Assembly: GCA_021202155.1 (NCBI GenBank)
Contig: JAJQDP010000023.1
Span: forward strand, 1-64,000
Reading direction: 5' to 3'
From: Oscillospiraceae bacterium
GTDB taxonomy: Bacteria > Bacillota > Clostridia > Oscillospirales > Ruminococcaceae
Length of the DNA: 64,000 nt
Part shown: one piece after another, positions 16,168 to 26,706 of the stretch
Layout of the letters: every line of letters starts with the position of its first letter
Position numbering within the stretch: the first letter of the stretch is position 1
Notes under the pieces: model-generated
Database searches by the model: none
What the model was told of the DNA's origin: nothing
What the model saw: the letters and a program-made list of their open reading frames with translations, nothing else
Position numbers and translations under genes: made by a program

Positions 16168-17832
16168 ATGGTTAAGGATAGAATTGTGGACGGGTTTGAG
16201 AATGCACCTCACCGTTCCCTTTATAATGCTCTGGGACTCACCGAGGAGGAATTAAACCGCCCTCTTATCGGTATAGTAAGCTCCTATAATGAAATTGTCC
16301 CGGGGCATATGAATTTGGATAAGATTACAGAAGCCGTAAAGATAGGCGTTGCAATGGCGGGAGGAACACCGATAGTATTCCCCGCAATCGCAGTCTGCGA
16401 CGGCATAGCGATGGGTCACGAGGGCATGAAGTACTCCCTCGTAACAAGAGATCTAATCGCCGATTCCACAGAGGCTATGGTCAAGGCTCACGGCTTTGAC
16501 GGCTTGGTTATGATTCCTAACTGCGACAAGAACGTGCCGGGACTTCTTATGGCTGCGGCAAGACTGAACCTGCCGACTATTTTCGTTTCCGGTGGACCTA
16601 TGCTCGCCGGTCACGTCGACGGTCACAAGACCAGTCTTTCCAGCATGTTCGAGGCGGTAGGCGCATATTCTGCAGGAAAAATGTCCGCTGAAAAGCTCCG
16701 TGAGTATGAGATGAAAGCTTGCCCGTCCTGTGGCTCTTGCTCGGGAATGTACACAGCTAACTCCATGAACTGCTTAACAGAGGTCATGGGCATGGGACTT
16801 CGCGGCAACGGCACAATCCCTGCGGCATATTCAGCAAGAATCGACCTTGCCAAGAGAGTCGGTATGCAGGTTATGGAGCTTGTGAGAAAGAATATCCGCG
16901 CAAGAGATATTATGACCAAAGAGGCTATTTATAACGCTCTCACTGCCGATATGGCACTCGGATGCTCGACAAACTCGATGCTCCACCTCCCGGCGATTGC
17001 CAACGAGTGCGACGTCGAATTCAGCCTTCCTCTCGTAAACGAAATCAGCGAGAGAACCCCGAACCTCTGCCACTTGGCACCGGCAGGACCTACTTACATG
17101 GAAGACCTCAACGAAGCTGGCGGCGTCTATGCAGTTCTTAAGGAACTCGCAAAGAAGAATTTAATAACCACCGACGTCATGACCTGCACAGGAAAGACGA
17201 TGGCTGAAAATATCGAAAACGTCGAAAATCTCAACACCTCCGTCATCCGTGATATAGATAACCCGTACTCTCAGACCGGAGGAATTGCAGTTCTCTTCGG
17301 CAACGTCGCCGAAAACGGATGTGTTGTCAAGAGAAGTGCCGTAGCACCTGAAATGCTCGTCCACAGAGGACCTGCAAGAGTCTTCAACAGCGAGGAAGAG
17401 TGCATCAAGGTCATCTATCAGGGCGGCATCAAGTCCGGCGATGTAGTTGTCATCCGTTATGAGGGACCAGCAGGCGGACCCGGCATGAGAGAAATGCTCT
17501 CTCCGACCTCGGCTATTGCAGGCGCAGGACTCGACAAGGAAGTAGCACTCATCACCGATGGCAGATTTTCCGGTGCTACCCGTGGAGCCGCAATCGGTCA
17601 CGTTTCACCCGAGGCGGCAAACGGCGGAACTATCGCCTATATCCACGAGGGCGACATGATTTCAATCAACATCCCCGAGCACAAGATTCACCTTGAAGTA
17701 TCGGATGAGGAGCTTGAAGAGCGTCGCAAGACAGATACCCTCAAGACTAACGAAAACCTCAGCGGCTATCTCAAGAGATATGCCAAGATGGTTTCATCCG
17801 CCGACAAGGGCGCGATTATCAACATAAAGTAA
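16168..17832 (+). CDS. ilvD: Dihydroxy-acid dehydratase
   Basis: Iron-sulfur enzyme that dehydrates dihydroxy acids to 2-keto acids for valine and isoleucine. 554 residues. Cluster-ligand cysteines are in [11 protein letters not shown] and in [20 protein letters not shown], as in IlvD/Edd proteins. The substrate/metal region [15 protein letters not shown] is near the C terminus. AATAAGGAGATTC precedes the ATG. It sits between ilvC and leuC in the operon, 17 nt before leuC. Confidence 0.97.
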   Translation: MVKDRIVDGFENAPHRSLYNALGLTEEELNRPLIGIVSSYNEIVPGHMNLDKITEAVKIGVAMAGGTPIVFPAIAVCDGIAMGHEGMKYSLVTRDLIADSTEAMVKAHGFDGLVMIPNCDKNVPGLLMAAARLNLPTIFVSGGPMLAGHVDGHKTSLSSMFEAVGAYSAGKMSAEKLREYEMKACPSCGSCSGMYTANSMNCLTEVMGMGLRGNGTIPAAYSARIDLAKRVGMQVMELVRKNIRARDIMTKEAIYNALTADMALGCSTNSMLHLPAIANECDVEFSLPLVNEISERTPNLCHLAPAGPTYMEDLNEAGGVYAVLKELAKKNLITTDVMTCTGKTMAENIENVENLNTSVIRDIDNPYSQTGGIAVLFGNVAENGCVVKRSAVAPEMLVHRGPARVFNSEEECIKVIYQGGIKSGDVVVIRYEGPAGGPGMREMLSPTSAIAGAGLDKEVALITDGRFSGATRGAAIGHVSPEAANGGTIAYIHEGDMISINIPEHKIHLEVSDEELEERRKTDTLKTNENLSGYLKRYAKMVSSADKGAIINIK

Positions 17833-17849
17833 CAGGAGGCTAAGACTAC

Positions 17850-19115
17850 ATGGGAATGACACTCTCACAAAAGATATTAGCCGCACATTGTGGTGCGGAT
17901 AAATTGGAAGCGGGTCAGCTCGTCCTGTGCAATTTAGACCGCGTTCACGGCAACGACGTTACCTGTCCTCCTGCCATAAAGGAATTCAACAAGATGGGTT
18001 TAGACAATGTCTTTGACAAGGACAAGGTCACAATGGTCATGGATCACTTTGTCCCGAACAAGGACATAAAGGCGGCTGAGCAGTGCAAGGTCTGCAGAGA
18101 CTTCTGCCGGGAACACACCCTTGACGGCTTCTACGACGTCGGAAGAATGGGAATCGAACACGCGCTGTTGCCTGAGAGCGGCTTGGTTGTGAGCGGAGAT
18201 GTCACAATAGGTGCCGACTCACACACCTGCACCTATGGCGCGCTTGGAGCATTCTCGACCGGTGTCGGCTCGACCGACATGGCTTTCGGAATGGCGACCG
18301 GCAAGGCATGGTTTAAAGTTCCTTCCGCTATCAAGTTCGAGCTTTCGGGGGAGCTTTCCCCGTCAGTCAGCGGCAAGGACGTCATCCTCCACATCATCGG
18401 AATGATCGGCGTTGACGGCGCACTCTATCGCTCTATGGAGTTCACAGGAGAGGGTGCACACAATCTCTCAATGAGCGACCGCTTCACCATCTGCAACATG
18501 GCGATTGAAGCGGGTGCCAAGAACGGCATTTTCGAGGTCGACGACAAGACTCTTGAATACGAAAAAGAGCACGCACAGCGTGAACCTAAAATCTTCCACG
18601 CCGACCCAGACGCCGAATATGACGAGGTCATCAAAATAGATTTGTCCGAGATAAAGCCTACAGTCGCGTTCCCGCATCTTCCCGAAAACACCCACACCGT
18701 TGATGAAATCGATGAAGTGAAGATTGACCAGGTCGTTATCGGTTCATGCACCAACGGACTCTATGACGACATCAAGACCGCTTGGGAGATTATCAAGGGT
18801 CACAAAGTCGCCGAAGGACTCCGGGTAATCATCATCCCGGCAACTCAGAAAGTGTACTTAAGATGCCTTGATGAGGGCTTCATCAAGGACTTCATTGAAG
18901 CAGGTTGTATCGTCTCGACCCCGACCTGCGGACCCTGCCTCGGCGGATATATGGGAGTATTGGCGCACGGCGAGAGATGTGTCTCGACCACCAACCGCAA
19001 CTTCGTCGGAAGAATGGGCGACCCGACCTCCGAGGTCTACCTTGTAAGCCCTGCAACAGCGGCGGCAAGCGCACTCACCGGCAGAATCACCGACCCGAGG
19101 GAGGCTTTGAAATGA
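17850..19115 (+). CDS. leuC: 3-isopropylmalate dehydratase large subunit
   Basis: Aconitase-family 4Fe-4S enzyme isomerising 2- to 3-isopropylmalate with LeuD. 421 residues, the shorter HacA/LeuC2-type length. Motifs: [23 protein letters not shown] with a cluster cysteine, and [13 protein letters not shown] with the remaining two cysteines. CAGGAGGCTAAG lies before the ATG. The stop overlaps the leuD start (ATGA), a strong sign of coupled translation of the two subunits. Confidence 0.96.
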   Translation: MGMTLSQKILAAHCGADKLEAGQLVLCNLDRVHGNDVTCPPAIKEFNKMGLDNVFDKDKVTMVMDHFVPNKDIKAAEQCKVCRDFCREHTLDGFYDVGRMGIEHALLPESGLVVSGDVTIGADSHTCTYGALGAFSTGVGSTDMAFGMATGKAWFKVPSAIKFELSGELSPSVSGKDVILHIIGMIGVDGALYRSMEFTGEGAHNLSMSDRFTICNMAIEAGAKNGIFEVDDKTLEYEKEHAQREPKIFHADPDAEYDEVIKIDLSEIKPTVAFPHLPENTHTVDEIDEVKIDQVVIGSCTNGLYDDIKTAWEIIKGHKVAEGLRVIIIPATQKVYLRCLDEGFIKDFIEAGCIVSTPTCGPCLGGYMGVLAHGERCVSTTNRNFVGRMGDPTSEVYLVSPATAAASALTGRITDPREALK

Positions 19116-19603
19116 TAAAGACAGGAAACGTCATCAAGTACGGAAATAACGTCGACACCGACGTCATCATCCCCGCAAGATACTTAAATTCGAGCGACCC
19201 CGAATTCTTAGCGGCTCACTGCATGGAAGACCTTGACAGCACATTCCACGACAGAGCCAAGCCCGGCGACATCATCGTAGCCGGCGAGAACTTCGGCTGT
19301 GGCTCATCGCGTGAACATGCCCCCGCGGCTATAAAGGCGAGCGGCATCTCGGTCGTTATTGCAAAGAGCTTTGCCCGAATCTTCTACCGCAACTCCATCA
19401 ACATCGGTCTTGCGATAGTCGAATGCCCGACCGCGGCAGAGGAGATTCAGAACGGCGACGAGGTCTCAGTAAACCTTTCGACCGGAGTCATCACAGACAA
19501 GACCACCGGCAAAGAGTATCAGTCAGAACCCTTCCCGGAGTTCATCCAGAATATCATCACTGCCGGAGGATTGGTTGAGGCAGTAAAGAAAGGCGTGCTG
19601 TAA
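19112..19603 (+). CDS. leuD: 3-isopropylmalate dehydratase small subunit
   Basis: 163 residues starting at ATG 19112, which overlaps the leuC stop by 4 nt (ATGA); an open frame extends further upstream inside leuC but is not the real start. Swivel domain with the signature [14 protein letters not shown] and [19 protein letters not shown]. It completes the LeuCD active site. A family B repeat follows, then leuB. Confidence 0.96.
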   Translation: MIKTGNVIKYGNNVDTDVIIPARYLNSSDPEFLAAHCMEDLDSTFHDRAKPGDIIVAGENFGCGSSREHAPAAIKASGISVVIAKSFARIFYRNSINIGLAIVECPTAAEEIQNGDEVSVNLSTGVITDKTTGKEYQSEPFPEFIQNIITAGGLVEAVKKGVL

Positions 19604-19762
19604 ACCCCTCAGTCAGCCACTTCGTGGCTGCCAGCTCCCCTTTCAGGGGAGCCTATAACTGCCTATCTACAAGCTTCTGATAGAATCACAAAAAGCCTCC
19701 CCTGAAAGGGGAGGGGGACCGCCGGCGAAGCCGGTGGTGGAGGGGTTTCCGAGCGAGTGGCG
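19604..19762. repeat. Family B composite repeat between leuD and leuB
   Basis: Two facing family B units: AGCCACttcGTGGCT with AGCTCCCCTTTCAGGGGAGC, then GCCTCCCCTGAAAGGGGAGG with hairpin CCGGCgaaGCCGG and TGGTGGAGGGGTTTCC. The halves are inverted relative to each other. It could attenuate or process the transcript before leuB. Confidence 0.8.
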
Positions 19763-19794
19763 AGGCAGATTACTAACGAAAGTTGGATACTAAT

Positions 19795-20868
19795 ATGACA
19801 TACAATATATCTCTCCTCCGTGGAGACGGAATAGGTCCCGAGATTGTCGATTCGGCTGTAAGAGTTTTGGAGGCGGTCGGCAAAAAGTTCGGGCATGAAT
19901 TTAAGTTTACGCCGTATTTAATCGGCGGCGCGGCTATCGACGAGTGCGGCGAGCCGCTTCCGAAAGAGACCGTGGACGGATGCCTTGCTTCCGACAGCGT
20001 TCTTCTGGGAGCTGTTGGCGGACCTAAGTGGGACAACCTCTCGGGCGAAAAACGTCCAGAGAAGGCACTTTTGGGCATCCGTGCGGCTTTGGGGCTCTTC
20101 ACAAATCTTCGCCCAGCAAAGCTCTATCCCGCCCTTAAGGGCGACTGCCCTCTAAGAGAGGACATCGCTTCCGGAGGCTTTGACATCATGATAGTAAGAG
20201 AGCTTACCGGCGGAATCTACTTCGGCGACAGAGGATACCGCACCGGCAAGTATGGCGAGGAAGCCTATGACACCGAGTGCTACTCCCGCTTCGAGATTGA
20301 GAGAATCTCCCGCGTCGCATTCGAGACCGCTCAGAAGAGAAGAGGCAAGGTCACCAGCATAGACAAGGCGAACGTCCTTGAAACCTCCCGCCTCTGGAGG
20401 AAGACCATCCACGAGATAGAAAAAGAGTATGAGGGCGTCACCTGCACCGACATGCTCGTCGACAATGCGGCGATGCAGTTAGTGCGTAATCCCTCACAGT
20501 TCGACGTCATCGTGACCTCGAACATGTTCGGCGATATTCTTTCGGATGAGGCTTCACAGCTCACCGGTTCAATCGGTATGCTCCCGTCGGCATCTTTGGG
20601 TGACAACACGAGAGGCATGTATGAGCCTATCCACGGCTCTGCTCCCGACATCGCAGGAAAGGGAATTGCCAACCCGATTGCAACCATCCTCTCTGCGGCG
20701 ATGATGCTCCGCTATTCGTTCTCGCTTATGGACGAGGCTGACTGCATCGAGGCGGCAGTTGACAAGGTTCTTAACGATGGCTTGAGAACTGCGGATATTA
20801 TCGGTGAATCGACGGCTAAGCCGCTCACGACAACCGAAATGACCGATGCAATCATCGAAAGATTGTAA
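19795..20868 (+). CDS. leuB: 3-isopropylmalate dehydrogenase
   Basis: NAD-dependent oxidative decarboxylation of 3-isopropylmalate, the last leucine-specific step before transamination. 357 residues from ATG 19795 (a TTG 12 nt upstream is also in frame; the ribosome binding site is weak for both). Motifs: [20 protein letters not shown], substrate-binding [23 protein letters not shown] and the NAD region [19 protein letters not shown] with [14 protein letters not shown]. Last gene of the ilv-leu set, separated from leuD by a 190-nt repeat region. The next gene starts 20 nt downstream. Confidence 0.95.
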   Translation: MTYNISLLRGDGIGPEIVDSAVRVLEAVGKKFGHEFKFTPYLIGGAAIDECGEPLPKETVDGCLASDSVLLGAVGGPKWDNLSGEKRPEKALLGIRAALGLFTNLRPAKLYPALKGDCPLREDIASGGFDIMIVRELTGGIYFGDRGYRTGKYGEEAYDTECYSRFEIERISRVAFETAQKRRGKVTSIDKANVLETSRLWRKTIHEIEKEYEGVTCTDMLVDNAAMQLVRNPSQFDVIVTSNMFGDILSDEASQLTGSIGMLPSASLGDNTRGMYEPIHGSAPDIAGKGIANPIATILSAAMMLRYSFSLMDEADCIEAAVDKVLNDGLRTADIIGESTAKPLTTTEMTDAIIERL

Positions 20869-20888
20869 ACTACAGGAAGTGACTGAAA

Positions 20889-22088
20889 ATGTTCGATTCA
20901 GGTGACCTTTTAAACAAGCTCAACTCAATAGTCCTTTTCAGAGGTGTGACGAATGGCGAGGTTTTATCCTCGCTTCGCCGTCTCTTGGAAAGCTCGGAAA
21001 ATCACGACAGAATCAGGCTTTATGCCGATTTTGTAAGCGAACTTTTCAAGCATGGCTACGATTTCGGAAGCTACCTCATGGACGCCGTCTCTGAGGACGA
21101 GAACGACTATATCAAACTGAGATCTGAAAATCTCGAAATCCCTGCGGTTCTCGCAAACTGTGCTAAAGAAGAGCTCAGAATCTTCGGCGAGCTGTCAGAA
21201 ATCACTTCGGAAGATCTCAAAAAGTTCACCGGCTACTTGGGCTATCTCCCCGATTTTGATTCGACCAAGTTCGACTTTGTTTCGGAATATGAAAGAAGAG
21301 CCCTGAACGTCGGCTCTACCGGCTATGGAATCTATGCCAAGAATGTCATGTTCCGGGTTGTCGATGGCGAAATCACGCCGCTCCGCTCTCCTGACAAGAC
21401 TAAGCTCAGCCACCTCATCGGCTATGAGAGCCAGCGGGAACAGCTAATCGGGAACACACTTGCTTTTTTGGAAGGGAGACCCTGTGCGAACACCCTTCTC
21501 TATGGTGACGCCGGCACAGGCAAGTCGTCAAGCGTCAAGGCTGTCGCGAACTATTTCGCACCTCAGGGACTCAGGCTTATCGAGGTAAGAAAAGAACAAC
21601 TCCGCGACATTCCTCATGTGATGGAGTCTGTCCGCGACAATCCGCTCAAGTTCATAATCTTCATCGACGACCTCTCGTTCAGTGCTGATGACGATAATTT
21701 CAGCTCCCTCAAGGCTATTTTGGAGGGCTCGGCTTCGGTTCAGTCCCCGAACACGGTAATTTATGTCACGAGCAACCGCCGGCATCTCGTGAAGGAGAGC
21801 TTCTCCGACCGCGACGGCGACGATGTTCACAGAGGAGATACCATGCAGGAGCAGATTTCGATGTCCGAACGTTTCGGGCTCGTCATCCTCTTTACAAAGC
21901 CCTCAAAGCAGGGATATTTGGAGATAGTCAGGGGCTTGTTTGAAGAAATGAGCCTCCCATGGTCGGACGATGTCGAGGTAAAAGCTTGTGCATTTGCACT
22001 CCGCAAGGGCGGATTCACTCCAAGAGCCGCAGAGCAGTTTGTCGATTCATGTGCGGCAGAACAGATGAAAATTGAAAGCGAAAAGTGA
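20889..22088 (+). CDS. DUF815-type AAA+ ATPase
   Basis: 399 residues. The N-terminal ~180 residues have no recognised motif. The AAA+ core has Walker A LLYGDAGTGKSSSVKAV (about 203-219), Walker B FIIFIDDLSF, a sensor region NTVIYVTSNRRHL and SMSERFGLVILF, all characteristic of the DUF815 group of predicted ATPases. It could be a remodelling ATPase; substrates are unknown for the family. It begins 20 nt after leuB and may be read from that operon by position, without a functional link. Confidence 0.85.
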   Translation: MFDSGDLLNKLNSIVLFRGVTNGEVLSSLRRLLESSENHDRIRLYADFVSELFKHGYDFGSYLMDAVSEDENDYIKLRSENLEIPAVLANCAKEELRIFGELSEITSEDLKKFTGYLGYLPDFDSTKFDFVSEYERRALNVGSTGYGIYAKNVMFRVVDGEITPLRSPDKTKLSHLIGYESQREQLIGNTLAFLEGRPCANTLLYGDAGTGKSSSVKAVANYFAPQGLRLIEVRKEQLRDIPHVMESVRDNPLKFIIFIDDLSFSADDDNFSSLKAILEGSASVQSPNTVIYVTSNRRHLVKESFSDRDGDDVHRGDTMQEQISMSERFGLVILFTKPSKQGYLEIVRGLFEEMSLPWSDDVEVKACAFALRKGGFTPRAAEQFVDSCAAEQMKIESEK

Positions 22089-22105
22089 ACTTTTTGAGAA
22101 TAGGC

Positions 22106-22134
22106 TTGAATGTGCCGGTGCGTTCTGATATACT
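22106..22134 (+). promoter_or_regulatory. Promoter of the PAS/TauE/PlsC genes
   Basis: -35 TTGAAT (22106-22111), 17-bp spacer, -10 TATACT (22129-22134), followed by GGAGGA before the GTG start at 22173. Confidence 0.7.
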
Positions 22135-22172
22135 AATTATGTCTGTGACTGTAGATTTATGGAGGAATCAAA

Positions 22173-22520
22173 GTGGAACTTAACGAACTTTTCAAGGCGG
22201 TAATCGACGCCGACGACCAGCCGGTTGTCATCTGCGACCTAAGCCACACGATAGTTTATATGAACCCGACCGCCATCATGAGATACCATAAGCGTGGCGG
22301 AAAAGATCTCATCGGCAAGTCACTTATGGACTGCCATAATGAGCGTTCGCGCGGGATTATTCTCTCGATAGTTGAGAATTTCAAGAGTGATCCGAGCCTC
22401 ACAAAAGTCTACACCTACACCCGTCACATGGAGGATGGCGACGTAAGAAATTACATTGTTGCCCTCAGAAACGACTCAGGTGAACTTATCGGCTATTACG
22501 AAAAGAAAGAAAAAGTGTAA
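22173..22520 (+). CDS. Stand-alone PAS-domain protein
   Basis: 115 residues, GTG start chosen because of GGAGGAATCA just upstream. A single PAS fold is visible: QPVVICDLSHTIVYMNPTAI at the start, DLIGKSLMDCHNERSR in the helical core and YIVALRNDSGELIGYYE in the last strands. There is no output domain, so it may sense a ligand or redox state and act through a partner. A conserved-looking DCHN segment includes a Cys and His that could contact a cofactor. Downstream is a sulfite-exporter-type permease 12 nt away, possibly the process it regulates (inference). Confidence 0.75.
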   Translation: MELNELFKAVIDADDQPVVICDLSHTIVYMNPTAIMRYHKRGGKDLIGKSLMDCHNERSRGIILSIVENFKSDPSLTKVYTYTRHMEDGDVRNYIVALRNDSGELIGYYEKKEKV

Positions 22521-22532
22521 TTTTGGAGAACC

Positions 22533-23429
22533 ATGTTTGAATTCATAATCTGCGCGATTGCGGGGATTGGTGCAGGCGTAGCTACCGGGTTTGCCGGACT
22601 TTCGGCGGCGGTCTACATCTCACCGATACTCGTAACCTTCTTGGGAATACCCTCATATGAGGCGATAGGAATAGCACTTGCTTCGGATGTTCTGGCATCG
22701 GGGGCGAGTTCTTTGACATACTATCGCCACGGAAACATAAATATTAAAAAGTGCATCCCTCTCCTTGTCTCTGTCATCAGCTTCACAATCATCGGAAGCA
22801 TAGTCGGCTACTTCTTCTCGTCAAGCGATTTCGGCGACACCACCATGACCTACTGGACTGTAATTGTTTCCTTAGGACTCGGATTCAGGTTTCTTCTGAG
22901 ACCCGTTGACAACGGCGGGGGACACGTCTTCTCCGAAAAGGTGAGAACTGTTGCCGCGATACTCTTGGGAGCCTATACCGGCTTCCTCTGCGGATTCCAG
23001 GGCACTGGCGGCGGAATGATGATGCTTTTCATCCTCACGATGGTCTTGGGATATGCTCTCAAGACAGCCGTCGGCACGAGCGTGTTCATCATGACCTTCA
23101 CGGCACTCATTGGTGCCATCTCGCACTTTGCGATTAACGGTATGCCTGGCATAAGACGCCTTGTAATCTGTGTAATTTTTACCCTCATTGCGGCGCAGAT
23201 TTCCGCAAGCCTTGCGAACAAAATCCGTGTTTCAAGCTGTAACCTGATAATTGGCGTTCTCTTGGCAGTCTCGGGAGTCATTATGCTCCTCATAAACTTA
23301 AGTGAGACCGGCTTTGTCGGAATCGACACCCCGATGTTGGTGGGAATCGGCTTGGGAGCGGTCGCAGTTATCCTTATGATACTTTTATTTGAGATAAAAC
23401 GCCTGAAAGGAAAAGACGGAAAAGAGTGA
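22533..23429 (+). CDS. TauE/SafE-family membrane permease
   Basis: 298 residues, about eight membrane helices in two related halves (IGAGVATGFAGLSAAVYISP and YTGFLCGFQGTGGGMMM), the usual layout of the sulfite-exporter TauE/SafE family. These proteins move sulfite, sulfoacetate or other small organosulfur anions; specificity is not visible. TTGGAGAACC precedes the ATG. Its stop overlaps the next gene's start (GTGA), so the two are co-translated. Confidence 0.85.
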   Translation: MFEFIICAIAGIGAGVATGFAGLSAAVYISPILVTFLGIPSYEAIGIALASDVLASGASSLTYYRHGNINIKKCIPLLVSVISFTIIGSIVGYFFSSSDFGDTTMTYWTVIVSLGLGFRFLLRPVDNGGGHVFSEKVRTVAAILLGAYTGFLCGFQGTGGGMMMLFILTMVLGYALKTAVGTSVFIMTFTALIGAISHFAINGMPGIRRLVICVIFTLIAAQISASLANKIRVSSCNLIIGVLLAVSGVIMLLINLSETGFVGIDTPMLVGIGLGAVAVILMILLFEIKRLKGKDGKE

Positions 23430-24616
23430 TTCGAGTGGCAGACCGGAAGAAAGCCTCAAAAACCAAGATAAAGAGAAACCTCCTCCACAGATTCGTCTGG
23501 ACATTTCTCTGGGTGATAGCCCAGCCATATATGGCTATAAGATACGGCTTCAAGACGAAGCATCTAAGGCTTAAAGAGCCCTGCCTTGTCATATCGAACC
23601 ACCTCACCGAGATAGACATGATAATGGTCGGCTGTGCATTCCCAAGGCAGATGTACATCGTCGGTGGGGAGCATATCGCTTCAAGGAGCATCTTCCCGGT
23701 GCTCGATTTCTTCTTTCACCCGATAACCATGTATAAAGCGGACGCCGACACCGCCGCTGTCAAGGAGATAATCCGCAGACTTCGGTCGGGACACAGCGTC
23801 ATGCTCTTTCCTGAGGGAAGCCGTTCCTTCAATGGCGAGACAGAAGCTCTCCCCGACAGCATCGGAAAGCTCTGCAAGTCCGGCAAGTGCGGACTGGTTA
23901 CATATCACCTGGGTGGCGGCTACTTCACCGCTCCAAGATGGGCATATACCACCCGCAAGGGCAAGATGTGGGGAGAGATAAAGAGTTATCTTACAGCCGA
24001 AGAGGTCGCAAAGATGACTCCTCACGAAATAACCGAGCTCATTAACCGCGACATTCACGACAACGCCTATGAAACTCAGCGCGTCGAGATGAATAAGTAC
24101 ACAGGTGAACGATTGGCTGAGGGTCTTGAAAATTATCTCGTTATCTGTCCAAACTGCGGGGAGTACAATTCGCTTGAAACCTCCGGCGACAGTTTCAGGT
24201 GTCCGCACTGCGGAATGACCGGGAAGTACAACGAATACGGCTTCTTGGAGGGCGAAAACCCGCCCTTTGACAACGTCTACGACTGGGGCAAGTGGGTAGA
24301 GAATAAGTTTAAGGAAGACTTGTCGGGAAAACAGCCGGATGAACTCTTATTCACGGATTCCGACCTCAAGTTCTATGAAATCGCACCGAACCACGAGAGA
24401 ATCACTTTGCAGGAGACCGACATAAGGGGTTACCTTGACAGAATCGAGATAGGCGGAAGCCGGTTCAGCTTTTCCGAAATCTCCGGGATGGACATGCTCT
24501 ACTACGGCAAAACTCTCATGTTCACATGGCAGGGGAGGCATTTCGGAATCACCGGCGAGAGCCTTCACGCAGTCAGATACAAGTGGACGTATGATTATTT
24601 TATGAAAGAAGAATAG
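23426..24616 (+). CDS. PlsC-like 1-acylglycerol-3-phosphate acyltransferase with zinc ribbon
   Basis: 396 residues from GTG 23426, overlapping the previous stop by 4 nt. An N-terminal acyltransferase domain carries the HX4D motif (ISNHLTEID) and the glycerolphosphate-binding block FPEGSRSFNGE, as in PlsC enzymes that acylate lysophosphatidate. It is longer than typical PlsC (about 240). The extension has a zinc ribbon (CPNCGEYNSLE and FRCPHCGMTG, about residues 236-262) and a C-terminal ~110-residue domain of unknown role. The unusual tail suggests a non-standard acyl acceptor or a regulatory function. Ends at a terminator. Confidence 0.85.
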   Translation: MIRVADRKKASKTKIKRNLLHRFVWTFLWVIAQPYMAIRYGFKTKHLRLKEPCLVISNHLTEIDMIMVGCAFPRQMYIVGGEHIASRSIFPVLDFFFHPITMYKADADTAAVKEIIRRLRSGHSVMLFPEGSRSFNGETEALPDSIGKLCKSGKCGLVTYHLGGGYFTAPRWAYTTRKGKMWGEIKSYLTAEEVAKMTPHEITELINRDIHDNAYETQRVEMNKYTGERLAEGLENYLVICPNCGEYNSLETSGDSFRCPHCGMTGKYNEYGFLEGENPPFDNVYDWGKWVENKFKEDLSGKQPDELLFTDSDLKFYEIAPNHERITLQETDIRGYLDRIEIGGSRFSFSEISGMDMLYYGKTLMFTWQGRHFGITGESLHAVRYKWTYDYFMKEE

Positions 24617-24624
24617 CTTTCGAG

Positions 24625-24652
24625 CCGCAGGGCAAGCAGCCTTGCGGTTTTA
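24625..24652 (+). terminator. Intrinsic terminator after the acyltransferase
   Basis: Stem CCGCAGGGC (24625-24633) / GCCTTGCGG (24639-24647), one G-T pair, followed by TTTTATT. Confidence 0.85.
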
Positions 24653-24699
24653 TTATACTCAGATGGCGACAAGTTGCATAATTCTTTTTCATTTCAGAC

Positions 24700-24728
24700 T
24701 TGACATTTTGGAAATTTTGCAATATCAT
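24700..24728 (+). promoter_or_regulatory. Promoter of the GH53 pair
   Basis: Perfect -35 TTGACA (24700-24705), 17-bp spacer, -10 TATCAT (24723-24728). Confidence 0.75.
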
Positions 24729-24756
24729 TAGATATACAAATATCTGAGGTGATAAT

Positions 24757-26703
24757 ATGAAACACTTTAAACTTATATTAACCATAGTTCTCTGCTTTGC
24801 AGTTGGACTGACTGCTCTTTGCGCCTGCGGGGACGGTGGGAAAGAATTTGACTATTCCTCCTACGGCATCCAGGTCAGCGAGATTGAGGGATTAGATGAT
24901 GACTTCATCTTCGGCGTCGACCTCTCCTCAATCATTGAGGTTGAGAACGCCGGCGGCAAATTCTATGATGAGGACGGAAACGAAACGGACATCTTTGAGC
25001 TTCTTGCCTCATATGGCGTCAATTACATAAGAATCCGCCTCTGGAACGACCCCTATGACGAGGACGGCAACAGCTTCGGCGGCGGCGGGAACGACCTTGA
25101 GACGGACATCGAGATAGCCAAGCGCGCAGTTGCGGCAGGCATGAAGGTCTGCCTTGACTTCCACTACAGCGACTTCTGGGCTGACCCCTCAAAGCAGACT
25201 CTTCCGCGCGAATGGGAGGGTTACACCAGCGAGGAGCTCAGGCAGGTAGTCTATGACTACACCTACAGCGTCCTTGAGGCTTTCGAGGAGGCAGGATGCC
25301 TGCCGTCAATGGTTCAGACCGGCAACGAGGTCAATAATGGCATCATGTACCCGAACGGGAAGTCGGCTACCTATCAGGCAATCTACATGTCTGCGGCGAT
25401 GTCGGCTGTGAAAGCGATTGACCCGGACATCCTGACAGTTGTCCACCTTGCAGAAGGTGCAACATACTCAACAATTTCCGGAAAGCTTGACACGCTTATT
25501 GAAGCGGGAGTTGAGTTCGACGTCATCGGTCTCTCCTATTACTCCTATTGGCACGGCTCTATGGCTGATTTCCAGGACTGCGTCGAGAAGCTTGCCGAAA
25601 AGTACGACCAGAAGATTTGCGTGATGGAGTACTCCTACGGCTATGGCGACGATTCCAACGAATATACCGGAAACATCTTCAGCTCTGCTCTTGAGGAAGC
25701 AGGCGGCTACAAGGCTACCGTCCAGGGTCAGGCATCCTATATCCACGATGTCAATGAAGTAATTGCTTCTGTCGACACCGGCATCGGCTCATTCTATTGG
25801 GAGCCGGCATGGCTTCCGCTTGCGGGGACATCATGGGCTTCTGAATACGCTCACGACTACCTCGTCTCCCAGGGCGACGGCGGAGGAGAGGGAACAGTCT
25901 CATGGGCGAACCAGGCTCTCTTCGATTTCGACGGAAACCCACTTGCCAGCCTGAATGCATTCAAGCTTATGCGCAACTCGGGAACTGCTGAGGAGAATAT
26001 CTTAGAGATAAACACCGAAATCAGTTGCATGATTGATTTATCCTCATCCGAGGAAATTGCTCTCCCGGAAACGGCAACGGCTCTGACAGACCTTGACAGA
26101 TGGGTTGAGCTTGAAATAACCTGGAACGAGGACGAAATTGCGGCAATTTCCGGCGAGGGAGAGTATACGGTCACCGGCACGGTCACCTGCGGCGGGGTTG
26201 ACTATGAGATAACCGCCGATGTACTGACATACTATGACTACCTCAAGAACGGAAGCTTTGACGACGACAGCGTTTCCTCCGACGTCAAGGACTTCTCGAC
26301 AATAACAGCCTGGAACATGACCGGCACCGATAATTCCTACAGAGTAGAGTCGAAGAACGCCAGAACCGGTAGCAACAACCTCAATATCTGGTGCTCCTCC
26401 GCGTTCGAGAATACCCTCAGCCAGGACATCTATAATCTCACTGCCGGCACGTACGTCTTCTCGGTTTATGCAAGAAGCGCGATGGAGAACTACAACTATC
26501 CCGAGTGCACACTCTATGTTACCGTTGGCGACGAGACATACGAGGCGGAGATAACATGGGGCTCAACATGGAGCGATTGGGTTCAGACAACGGTCGAATT
26601 CACCGTCACCGAGACGACCGACATAACCGTCGGAATCAAGTCGACCGGTGCGGCGGCAACATGGGCGCACTTCGACGATTTCGCTCTCGCAAGGAAGGAC
26701 TAA
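24757..26703 (+). CDS. Secreted GH53 endo-beta-1,4-galactanase lipoprotein
   Basis: 648 residues. Type II signal peptide (lipidated Cys24, LTALCAC) anchors it outside. The GH53 barrel covers about 50-410: FGVDLSSI, YIRIRLWNDPYDEDG, CLDFHYSDFWADPSKQ, acid/base Glu191 in QTGNEVNNG, nucleophile Glu291 in VMEYSYGYG and YWEPAWLPL. Next come an Ig-like segment (about 430-490) and a C-terminal beta-sandwich (about 495-648, YLKNGSFDDD, NIWCSSAFENTLSQDI) resembling a galactan- or glycan-binding CBM; CBM61 is a candidate I cannot verify. It cuts beta-1,4-galactan side chains of pectin. A cytosolic GH53 starts 3 nt after the stop. Confidence 0.92.
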   Translation: MKHFKLILTIVLCFAVGLTALCACGDGGKEFDYSSYGIQVSEIEGLDDDFIFGVDLSSIIEVENAGGKFYDEDGNETDIFELLASYGVNYIRIRLWNDPYDEDGNSFGGGGNDLETDIEIAKRAVAAGMKVCLDFHYSDFWADPSKQTLPREWEGYTSEELRQVVYDYTYSVLEAFEEAGCLPSMVQTGNEVNNGIMYPNGKSATYQAIYMSAAMSAVKAIDPDILTVVHLAEGATYSTISGKLDTLIEAGVEFDVIGLSYYSYWHGSMADFQDCVEKLAEKYDQKICVMEYSYGYGDDSNEYTGNIFSSALEEAGGYKATVQGQASYIHDVNEVIASVDTGIGSFYWEPAWLPLAGTSWASEYAHDYLVSQGDGGGEGTVSWANQALFDFDGNPLASLNAFKLMRNSGTAEENILEINTEISCMIDLSSSEEIALPETATALTDLDRWVELEITWNEDEIAAISGEGEYTVTGTVTCGGVDYEITADVLTYYDYLKNGSFDDDSVSSDVKDFSTITAWNMTGTDNSYRVESKNARTGSNNLNIWCSSAFENTLSQDIYNLTAGTYVFSVYARSAMENYNYPECTLYVTVGDETYEAEITWGSTWSDWVQTTVEFTVTETTDITVGIKSTGAAATWAHFDDFALARKD

Positions 26704-26706
26704 GCT

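Noticed and set aside
18905-19111. Extended leuD start inside leuC
   Set aside because: LeuD homology begins at the ATG overlapping the leuC stop; upstream codons are antiframe of leuC.
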